Below, in pieces: positions 36,947-46,491 of a stretch of DNA of 64,000 nt. The stretch's first letter is position 1; each line of letters starts with the position of its first letter. The translations under genes and the position numbers were made by a program. Below the pieces are notes generated by a model that saw only the letters and a list, made by a program, of their open reading frames with translations, had not been told where the DNA came from and searched no databases. The DNA is from Marasmius tenuissimus (taxonomy: Eukaryota; Basidiomycota; Agaricomycetes; Agaricales; Marasmiaceae), in the NCBI GenBank assembly GCA_029532415.1, contig JAQOTA010000050.1, positions 558,001-622,000 on the forward strand. Reading direction: 5' to 3'.

Positions 36947-39057
36947 CAAGGGGGTGGCAATTCTTTAATTTTCGTACGAGGTCGATTTTTTTTAAAGCCG
37001 TGGTCGGACACCGGGAGGGGGGAGGGGCCCTCCCCTACCATATATGGTAAGCTCACGTGCCTCACGTGCGAGATAACTATCGGTAGCGCCGCCTGTTGGC
37101 GACCAGGTTCCCGACTCACAACTATGGACAAATCGAAACACTTCCAAGCATCGCCGTCTTCCATGTAAACCCAAGGGGAAAAAGAGGATACCAACGTCGC
37201 AAAACAATCGGAAACGTCCATGTTCAAGCACTCGAGTTTTTCAGACCTCCCAGTGGACACTGGGGGCATTTTTCTGTCAAGTAGGACATGTTGTGGTGGT
37301 GTCAAGTAGGGCATGACAGCATATGGTCTTCCACAGGACCACTGTGACCATAAACAAAGAATGAATGTTGTGCCTTTCAACTGGTATCGGGGGAATTCTC
37401 GCTCCGGAAACTGAGTTTCTCATCAAACGGCGCATCGGAGCAACAAAGGATCACGTACTGATTTGGCTATGTGATTGTCAGGCTCGCGTTGCCGTGCTGG
37501 GATCGGGTTCCACCACCGCAGTGCCGCCTGAAAGCGAGTCAGACAGGCTTCTCTCCTTGATAATGAGTGTGGGAATTGAATGAGCGGCATGTCAGTGAGG
37601 GAGAGTTCTTTATGTGAACTACCTGACTGAAGCCAATACTCAGCTCAAAGGCTAGCCATAGTAGGTTGAAGACAATTGCTCAGAGCAAGAGCAGTCTGAT
37701 GGGGAGAAGCTCCAATTCAACCCAGAGATAGGCCTCAAGCACTACTGTGATGCAGCGGAGACTAAGATACTCGAAAAAGGGGCATACCATGCCCTCGCCA
37801 GAGGACATTATTAAAGTGCCACAGACTCAGACACGCAAGTAGCTCATCAGACCAGATGTGGAGTTTCAACACATCTGTGGAATACACTATCCATGAGGCC
37901 TCCCACAACAGTGCCTCCCTTGTTGGAAACTAGATAGGCTTACAGAAGAGTCCAGACCGGTAAACAACCCAATTGTCAATGGGGGAGTTCTAACCTCTCT
38001 TACACATTTGCTTTCCCACCACTTTCAGGTCTGCTTTCCCATCCGCTTTCGCGGGTTTTACTCACAAATAACGCAAGAACAGGGCACGGAACAGCAAGCA
38101 AACAGTAAATTCACTGTTCATCTGCATCTTAATATGTATTATCTTCGTGATAAAGAGTCTTAAAGATTGCAGGATACGCTCTGAGAAATAAAAAAACGTG
38201 ATGATCTTGGCCAGAGTAGACGGGAAAGCGAATGGGAAAGCAGCCGGAAAGCGAGGGTGTGAACAGAGCTTTGAACTCCCCCGGTAATGGCATTGATGCC
38301 GGGATCAAATCTGTTTTATCTTTGTGCGGCCCGTAGTCTGGTTTGGGAAGCAACGATCCGAAGCAGCAGTCCAGGAATCATGATTCATAACAGAAGTAAA
38401 TGGACAAAGAAAATATAATTCATCCTTTGTTCTCAGTCACGGTGGTCCCGCAAAAGACCAGATACCGTCATGTCCTACTTGACACCACCACGACATGTCC
38501 TACTTGACAGAAAAATGCCCCCAGTGGGAAGCGAAGAGAGAGACAATACTCGAGACAAGAACAGGCGACCTCAAGGCGGTGTAACTTGTGTTAGGTAAGA
38601 ATTAGTAATTAAGAACTGCAAAAATAAGGAACAAAAGAAGAAGGACTTTCCATAAATAATCAAACCTTTCACGTGCGGCTTACAAGTATGGTCATAAAGT
38701 CACATGGATCCGGATAAGACAGGCTGCTAAGCGAAAAATAATTTCGAGCACCAGATAGAACCCTTCTCCTTACGGAGTCGGGAATTATTTTCGCTTACCA
38801 CCATCCTTCTCGGACATATCGGACCTCGGAGGCTCCTGGTGAGCTTTCTCATCACTGTTTTTGGTTTCGCTGTGGCATACAACGACCAACTGACTACAAT
38901 ACATGTAGATAACGACTAGCACAACGACCTCTCAAGAGTGCCTCCAGCACCCCTCAGGAGCTGAAATTTTGGTGGGTACAAAAATTTTTTAAGGGCCTTT
39001 GGCCCCTCCCCCCCCCCCCTACCTCGGACCGGAAATTCCATTCTTGCCACCCCCTTG
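36947..39057. mobile_element. hAT-like DNA transposon, non-autonomous, 8-bp target duplication
   Basis: The ends are inverted copies of CAAGGGGGTGGCAA (14 of 14 identical), with weaker similarity further in (GAATG/GAATT, GTACGAGG/GTCCGAGG). Identical 8-bp direct repeats CTCCCTAC flank it at 36939-36946 and 39058-39065. Length 2111 bp, of which 1269 bp plus one 3-bp duplication belong to a later nested element, leaving a host element of about 0.84 kb. No transposase frame is visible. hAT elements make 8-bp duplications and commonly have CA-initial termini, hence the assignment; the superfamily is inferred, the boundaries are seen. Confidence 0.85.
37258..38526. mobile_element. CACTG-ended (CACTA-like) element nested in the hAT-like element
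   Basis: Terminal inverted repeats of 73 bp (37258-37330 and 38454-38526) agree at 68 positions and begin CACTGGGGGCATTTTTCTGT. Three-base direct repeats GGA flank both ends (37255-37257, 38527-38529). Each terminus carries two copies of GTCAAGTAGGACATG (one with a G/A change), probably transposase-binding sites. CACT(A/G) ends plus 3-bp duplications are hallmarks of the CACTA/EnSpm superfamily. Total length 1269 bp; the interior has no transposase, so it is non-autonomous. Confidence 0.87.
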
Positions 39058-39064
39058 CTCCCTA

Positions 39065-39363
39065 CACTGGGTGCAAGAAAGCGTAGTTTTTTGGAGCAAT
39101 GAAGGATTTATGTAGAAACTCACGTTGGGAGAATTTATCAGAATTCTCGTGGCCTATGTCATAGTTATTCGACCCAAACTCAATCCAAATGGGAGAGAAA
39201 TGTGATATAAATACCGAACCTGACATTTCCATCGCATTTCTGCCCTTTTCCGTGATCGAGTACTTCGATCCTTTGTCCCAGTACTTACGCTAAGATCTCC
39301 CCACATATATTTTAACGTCAATCTCGCATATCTCCCAATACTTATGGAATTCTGCACCCAGTG
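39065..39363. mobile_element. 299-bp CACTG-ended MITE with CTA target duplication
   Basis: Ends are inverted copies of CACTGGGTGCA. Flanking 3-bp repeats CTA lie at 39062-39064 and 39364-39366. No coding capacity. The duplicated locus at about 56145 lacks it (reads CTCTCCAAAGCCAAG there), so the insertion post-dates the block duplication. Its first base is shared with the right-hand target duplication of the hAT-like element, which therefore landed on this MITE's left edge afterwards. Confidence 0.8.
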
Positions 39364-39390
39364 CTAGCCAAAGCGCGGTTCCGAATTGTG

Positions 39391-39398
39391 TATCAAAG
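39391..39398 (+). promoter_or_regulatory. Decayed TATA box of VOC pseudogene
   Basis: TATCAAAG in a conserved context (CCGAATTGTG before, ACGC after) where the intact VOC copy has TATATAAG at 56170-56177. It lies only 27 bp right of the MITE. Confidence 0.55.
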
Positions 39399-39482
39399 AC
39401 GCCCTTGATTGAGCCTCTTTTCTCAATCTCTCCAGTTTTTCTCGCTGTTCACAGCAACCCCTTTCTTCACTGACAAATAACA

Positions 39483-39946
39483 ATGACAATTGACTATTCT
39501 GGAATCACCGTCTCCATGTCAAACCACGCCGCCATGGTGGCTTGATATGAAGCAGCTTTGAAGCCAATCAGGTACAAGAAGGTAGTCGCCTTCGGTCCGA
39601 ATGGCAAGGCCGTCGGATTCAGCGATACAATGGAGAAAAACCCGGATACTGGGCATGCAGACTGGTCGATTACTAGTCGATCCGACGGAGATCCTTCCAA
39701 GCGCCACCATGCGTATGTCGCAAAAGGTGCGAGGTTCTCTGGCGCTCTCGAGTTGTACCGACCAGATGCTTCACGAAAGACCGAGCTACCGTTGACGCAT
39801 ACCATAAGGCAGCCCTTGCTGCCGGTGGGAAAGACAATGGTGCTCCTGGAGTTAGAGCACACTACCATCCCAATTATTACGGAGCTTTCGTATTCGACCC
39901 AACGGGAAACAACGTTGAGGTTGTCTGCCGTACTGCTCAGGCTTGA
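39483..39946 (+). pseudogene. VOC-fold (glyoxalase/bleomycin-resistance) protein, copy 1, nonsense-mutated
   Basis: Parallel to the intact gene at 56238-56714: exon 1 39483-39726, intron with GTGCGA donor, exon 2 39780-39946. Codon 21 is TGA (39543-39545) where the intact copy has TGG for Trp in AWYEAAL. Apart from this, the frame and splice sites are preserved, including FGPNGKAVGFSDTM, DRATVDAYHKAALAAGG and the C-terminal YYGAFVFDPTGNNVEVVC. One nonsense codon together with a decayed TATA box and adjacent transposon insertions points to recent inactivation. Confidence 0.88.
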
Positions 39947-40144
39947 AGAGAGTATGAGGAGACGACGCACGCTGCCTTCATCTGACCCCTCCCCTCAACC
40001 TTGGCTTGGGCGACGGGCATGATAGCATATCTCGGACCCTTTGTTCGCTATGGTATGGGTAGATAAGAGAACTGAGACTTTGTATAGATCACTTGGTATC
40101 TCGGAAGGTTATCACATGTAGGATTTCTGCCTGCCCCAAAGCTA

Positions 40145-43100
40145 CACCTTAGGCAGCACTTGTGACAGGTACCGAAACCCTAATTGGGGTGGTTCCTTGT
40201 ACGTGAAATATGGGCCTAGAAGGCCTTCGCACGGACCGAACAAACCGCTGCTGTCACCAGGCTGTCGACCTCACCACCACCGTCGATGGGCTCGATGCCC
40301 ATCCCTCCGGCATATTTTCAGTCCCTCCTTCTCGAACCCGTATCATCCTGCTCGCAAACAATAAATCCACTTTTTTACGCTTCTTCCCGCTCTCGCCAGC
40401 ACGAACAACGGCAATTGGTTCGATCGCACGACCTGTCTCAAGTTGCGCCTCCACACCGTTGATGCCCTCGACTATTGTCGAAGGTATATCGGTGTCTTCG
40501 AAAAACTATCGAATGCCCTTGAGCTGTAGGCTAGATCATATAAAACCCTCCATTGTCTCGTCATGTCTTACCGAAATCGAGGAATCTATCATCGTGCACA
40601 CAACGGTGACCGATAGATACCCAATTGTTAAGGATGGATGTGTCGGCGTCTCTAAGAAACTTTTCAATATCCTATAGATGGAGGTTTGAGCATATGAAGC
40701 TCTTACCCCCTTGGTGCTTCCTCGCCAGCTCTCTCTGCTCGTTATAACTGGGGATCTGTGCATCCACTTCGTGCAATGCCTCCTTCGAAGCTCCCGGAAA
40801 TCGACAGCAGGACCTACAGGTTGAAGGAACTAGGATTTGCGGGGAGAATAGGAAGGCGTCGTGAGGGGAAGGATGGTCCTAGCGCCTAACGTGAGTCATA
40901 AGGATCTTGAGAATACCGCTGCTTTTTCGAGGCTAGGTTAGGTGCACACTGCAGAATTGTAGGACTGCATCATCTTGTTCAATCGTAGGTATCCTCGTAC
41001 AACTCGCTCGGCATCTTCAAGCTCCATTTCGTCAAGTTTCTCGACGCATGACAGTTCACTACAAGGTCAACACAGCTGAGCAGGTCTCAACCTGTGGATG
41101 TCTGGGGCTCCACACGCATGTTCAACTCGAGTTTCAACACGGTATGTTATCCTCATGAGCGACTATTTATACACAGCGGCTGGCTTACTGCTAGGAATCT
41201 ACGTCATTTGAATTGCTTGGAATATGGCTTCACACCTTGGCAAAGAAACCACGAGTTACGAATCAAGGTTCGACGGACGAATTTATGTACGGTCACCTTC
41301 GTCGTGTAAGGGAGGGTCTATCTACCGTGTTCACGCTGATATTGATCTTTACCCTCAACTACATGTAATGCCCTGTCGTCCTCTTCTTCGCCGTGTCTTT
41401 TACCAGTCCTTGGCCGGACTTCTACTCTATGCTGGAATCCACCATTTAATACACATCGTAACAATGTGATATGTGCTCAATAGACGTGTATTTAAGCCTC
41501 ATGAAGCTTGAGGTGGCTTTCTAAGGAGTCCTGCGTGAGTTAAATTTCAGAAAGTAGGAGGTTTGTTGGCTCCGGCGGTCTCAGGCAGCCTTACTTATTT
41601 TCTCGATTGACACCACCGTCAAATTTTGTCAAGGTAACGACGCAGAGACACTCTGAGTATGAAAAGGTATCCACTAGATTTATTTGAGATTTTTTGAAGT
41701 GGTCGTAACAACCACTCAAGTGGGGACTGCGAACAAAGGTGTTATAGGGAATCGAGGGGTTCATCCTTTGTTTAATACTAAGGAATCTGACCGATTCACC
41801 CAGCTCTATAGTGTCAACATCCATTAGTGTACATGTGATAGACTATCTATATAACATTGATTGCTGATATCTCTATCCCTTGAAGGAGTAGAATAAGATA
41901 CATTTTCGAACAAGGTCACCGGCTATCCGGCTTCCGGTTATCCGAGCCATCAGAACATAAGTGTTCGTCCGTACTTCCTCAGCATCCTCGACGTGTTGGC
42001 CTCACGAGCGAGCTTCAGTGGGTGTAGTGCTGGATTTGTTCCAGCCTTGTGATCCAAAGTGTAGTTCTCCTGTATGATCACACATTGCATATCGATACGA
42101 ATGTACAATGTACACACTACACACAGGCCGAGTTTTGCTCTGGGGCCTGTGGATCAGGGGTAGGAAATGTATAGGCGACTTACGGAGGCTCATTTGGGTC
42201 TTTTTAAAACTGGATTTGCCGATGAAACCGCGTTGAATAAAGGTCCTAAGTCAAATCCGGTTAAAGATATGATAGGCACAAACCTGGTACCTTCCTCGTT
42301 CGAATACGCTAGACTGGAAGTTTGACAATGATACTTAGCCAACGGGAGGTGGCTGCTATAGTAAGATTAGACCCAATCCTTTGAAAACCGGGTCTATTCA
42401 TGACTTACAGAAGTGGTGGTGAGGCAGAATTATGCGGTAGCTGCTGAGGCACGAGGTGAACCTATCCCGACGTGACCAGTGTCCGTTGTTTTGCTTCAGA
42501 ACATCGACATGCTTGGCTCTGAGGTACTGCTATGAGCCCTGTAGTCGGTTTGTGTCAGCTTCAATCAACGACGGGTAGGTATCAATGATCTAAGGGAAGA
42601 TTGAATGGCCTCGAGGAGCGACGCACGCATCGGTATTCCTTGAAGGATATTCCCGCATCGATTTTGAGAACAAGAAGAGGCTAAAGAACGTCAGTGAGAA
42701 CTGTGCGACTGCTAGAAAGAACGAAAGCGAACCCCTCTCAAATTGGTGGGTGGTGCGATAGTCGAAGGGGACCTGGAGGAATACATTGTCGAAATTACTA
42801 GATAGTTAGGTTGATGACACCTACTAATAAGAATTTTTGTAGGTTGAATTCTCCAGCGGCGTTGTAGTGTCAGATTTGGTGGAGGGATTTCCGGGTCGTA
42901 TGGGTGCGGTAAACCGCGGTGCTGAACGCGGAAAATTTCCAGCGATTGCGAAAGCCATCGGTGGCTGCTTTCACTTTCCGATTATTGATTCTCTATTTGG
43001 AAGTCTTATATCCCTCCTTGAGCTTGCGCCGATTCAACCAGCAATCGCACCGCTCGCGTTGAGCTTCGAAGGAAATCGGTATCGTCCACCGAGAGCAGAA

Positions 43101-43342
43101 GAAGGATAAAAAATGTGGATTGATTCTCTGTGAGTGGGAGGGTACTGTGCCGAGGAATAGCGACTGAAAATATGCCTGGGGGTGGGCATCGAGCCCATCG
43201 ACGGTGGTGGTGAGGTCGACAGCCTGGTGGTGACAACAGCGGTTTGTTCGGTCCGTGCGAAGGCCTTCTAGGCCCATATTTCACGTACAAGGAACCACCC
43301 CAATTAGGGTTTCGGTACCTGTCACAAGTGCTGCCTAAGGTG
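40145..43342. mobile_element. 3.2-kb DNA transposon with long inverted termini
   Basis: Left (40145 to about 40324) and right (about 43163-43342) ends are inverted copies over roughly 180 bp, differing by a few substitutions and small gaps, and start CACCTTAGGCAGCACTTGTG. Identical repeats CAAAGCTA flank the element (40137-40144 and 43343-43350); because the next base is C on both sides the duplication could be read as 8 or 9 bp. An 8-bp duplication suggests hAT, whereas long termini with 9 bp suggest a Mutator-like element. The interior (40700-42900) has no transposase-like frame, so it is non-autonomous or decayed. Confidence 0.88.
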
Positions 43343-43350
43343 CAAAGCTA

Positions 43351-45129
43351 CGAGAGAAAAACTTCGAGGGTCGCGAAAACCTGATTCTCTCATGTCCTCC
43401 GTTCCACTAAGAAAGTGTTGCGGCCTAGGGGTCGTCAAAGTCCTCCTCTGGAAGGTCTTGAGTTATCCGATATGGATTTTTCCCGAATAAATTGCCGATA
43501 AATAGATTCTTCCAAGATTTGCCAGATTGAGACGAGTATGGTGAATACCATGAGTTCAAGGAACATCAATTGAGACGATGAAGATTTGCGGTAGGCCGCT
43601 AAAGGAAGCTGAGAGCCATGAGAACAAGGTGATGATGGTCGTTGCTAGAGCCGCAGACGCTAACAAAGCTTGTTGGCTAATTTCTTCATTAGTAGACCTC
43701 CTGAGTTTGATCCGATGCCGCAAGCAAGATGGGATAGGGAACCATCCAAAAAAAATGGCAACAGAGGAATGTTACACCTCTATCCTTCTTGAGTCACCGG
43801 CAATATCAATTTTCAGCTCGGAGACAGCAATGTTTTGAGCCCTTGTTGTCGTTTCCGGGACTTGAGTATTCACGCTACTTCAAGAGAGAGAGATGTAACT
43901 TTCAAGTCTGCCATTGTGAAGGTGAGTGGTCGTGAAATTATCGTGATTAGATAGCACAGTGTGTCAGTTTGTGCTGCTCCGCCGCATCGTAGCATAGAAC
44001 ATTCTAGTGAGAAAAACGCAGAGGAGACCAGTGAGGGTGTTGGGGGAACTGTTAGAATAGGACTAGCTCAGTTGATAGTAAGGTCAACTAATTCTCGTAG
44101 GTACCTGTTAGAATAGGACTAGCTAGAATATAAAGTAAGTGAATGAAATAGCTATCAAGAAACAATAGACTCACCTCAGTTGATAGTAAGGTCAACTGAG
44201 GTGCGTCTGAGCGAAAAGAAAAGTTTTGTGTAGTGTGTCGTGAGAAACTATCAAGCCACCGAATACAGTCAGTCACGTGTAACACCAGGATCAGTAAGTA
44301 CGAATGTCCGTGGCGCTGGACTCGTCGAAGTATTACTTCAACAGGAACGAGCAACGTCGTTGCGCTCCAAGGACGGTTGTGAGCGCTGGTTTGAGAGTCA
44401 GTGTCACTCAGAAGTCACGTTGTGATGTTCTCATCACGTGCACTAATCGTCGTCCGACGCGCCGAGTCCCGTCAGCAGTCGGGGAGCTCAAAATAGGGCA
44501 AGAGCATTACTCTTGAAGCAATTGAGACCAGGTTCTCCAGTTCAGCAGACCGCTCAAGTTTGGAAAGAAGCTTTCTTATGCCCGACTGCCCGCGAACAGA
44601 AATACTCAAGGAGTATAAGATACTGACCTATTTCACTCAATTACAGCTAACAATGAAACCCTAGCATAATTCGCACGACCCCCACCTTCACTGATCTGTT
44701 TATAACCAAACAGAGACGCGTGGCTAACTCCATGGTAATCGCGTGGCGACTTCTGCGACGTACAATGAACTTACGATGTCCCAACGACATTCAACCACAA
44801 CCATCGCGACCAAAAGGCTGCAAATCCATCCTGAAGCTATAGAGCAACATTATCTCAGTATTCCTGACCGCGAGAGGCATGTATGGTGCGTATGTACTTG
44901 TATCTTGGCCATGTGCGGTTGTTTGGAACTAAACAGATCAGTGAAGGTGGGGGCCGTGCGAATTATGCTAGGGTTTCATTGTTAGCTGTAGTATGGTCAC
45001 AGGTCACGCCCATTTTCAAAAACCCCGCCAATAATTTTTTCTCGATTTATCGGATCTTCTGGCGAAAAGTTTATTTCGAAAATGGTCACGCGCCATACGA
45101 ATTGAGTGAAATAGGTCAGTACCCGTTTG
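43351..45129. other. Spacer with short repeats, no gene seen
   Basis: Only short frames. It contains the direct repeat CTGTTAGAATAGGACTAGCT at about 44049-44068 and 44105-44124, and a palindrome described separately. Its left edge is the right target duplication of the 3.2-kb element. Confidence 0.45.
44172..44203. repeat. Perfect 12-bp inverted repeat (hairpin)
   Basis: CACCTCAGTTGA and its exact complement TCAACTGAGGTG are separated by TAGTAAGG. The same core (CTCAGTTGATAGTAAGGTCAACT) also occurs about 110 bp upstream near 44068-44090. Because no CDS overlaps it and a nearby 20-bp direct repeat is present, it may be an end of a small mobile element. Confidence 0.7.
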
Positions 45130-45541
45130 AACCCGCGTAGGTTAGAAACCGTTTATGTAGGTCTAGACGGCAGAAGCGTTGTAGACGGTGATCAGTACAG
45201 AAAGGGCGACTATTCATTTTATGTATGCTTTGGAGGGAGGTGATTCACGACGGCGCCAGAGGACGTTAATAGCGAGCCCAAATACAATGGTGTACTTACA
45301 TCCCTGTGAAGGACCCGTATCAGTAGCGGCCTCGCGTATGTATCAACATGATCTTAAACTCACCATATACCAGAAACAACGACTGTTAATAATAATACGA
45401 CAGGAAAAGAATCTGTCAGAAAATAGTAGAGATGCAAAGTGATGAACTTACCGACAGTGTGGCGACAGGCCGAATTATGACTGCCTCTACGGAAGCGTAA
45501 GGTTCCAAGACTTGTTTTGCATTTTCTTCGTCTGAGGCCAT
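45130..45541 (-). pseudogene. Multi-pass membrane protein, 'HRCY-WG' family, copy C, truncated
   Basis: Minus strand. Exon 1 (45541-45452) is complete: MASDEENAKQVLEPYASV... to PVATLS, 30 codons as in copy D. The next coding region resembles GMYIIIFGL ... NVLWHRRES ... IYNAS of copy D, but has an extra 4 bp creating a stop just after the GM, a TGG-to-TGA change (KWI to K-stop-I) and another stop, and ends near 45160 without the other exons. Clearly a truncated, dead copy. Confidence 0.8.
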
Positions 45542-46491
45542 TCTGTGCAGAGTTTGGGGGGCTTCTCGGAGGCTTTTTGGTGTATCGGATAGAGGGTTGG
45601 AACGATTGAGGGTCCCTTTTTAATTTGTTTTATCATTGGGTAGCCAATACAACGACCACAACGACCAGGAACAAGGATGATTCTACATCAAGACTGGGCC
45701 CAAGAGAGCATATCGCAGTTGCTCGAGTTAAACATATAACAGTTGAACTAGCACACAGAATATAAATTATGCTGGTAGGAGGACCAGCGAATTGGTGCTG
45801 CCCATGATGAAGTAGTACTTCAAGATATCTTGCTCATGGTAGATTGAACCTTGAGGAATGCGACCGCCCATGAGTATATGTGGAGCACGTTGATATCTTA
45901 GAGATTTAGATCCACATAGTTGGGGGAAAACTCCGTCCGTCAAAGGCTTGAGATACTCACTCGAACTTGAAACCTTCCTGCCGCTCCCACTCCCGAGCTT
46001 CACCGCCCTATCGATGTCGTGCCGTATTCTGCGTGAGGTCAATGCCGGGTGGGCGGGATCTATTCTCGTTGATATTAACACCAGAGTTTCATGTTCCAAA
46101 TGTTCAAACCTAGAGCTTGTCGTCCCGCTACTTTGAGACAGGTACAGTCTGATACAGTTTAAATTTGCCGTTAGACAGAGAATTGCGATTTGGCCTCACC
46201 AAAGACAAGTAAATACCTTTATGTCACCCCGTCGAGACGTATACAGGTAGCCCGAGCGAGCAAGAGGACAGATAAAACCGCAGTGAAGCACTGTGAAGGT
46301 GGCAAGGACACGAACATCGTGGTTGCGTTCTAAGTCGGCCTACCAGGCAACCCGGAACCAAGCGCCGGAAGGCTTTATAGGCGCTAGTTTGGTTCCTGGA
46401 TTCGCCCGACTTGGCCACAAAGTTTTGATTAACTGCGATTCATTCTGAGCGCTGTAGATACGCAATTCGATTACGAGGCTTAATAACATAA
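45542..46491. other. Spacer, no gene seen
   Basis: Short frames (45767-46099 minus is the longest) without motif. The 3' untranslated part of the next gene probably lies at the right end. Confidence 0.35.

Noticed and set aside
39007..39020. C-rich run near the right end of the hAT-like element
   Set aside because: A simple homopolymer tract; not functional by itself and possibly inaccurate in length.
42867..43109. 80-codon plus-strand frame beside the right end of the 3.2-kb element
   Set aside because: It lies within the element beside its terminal repeat and has no recognisable motif.
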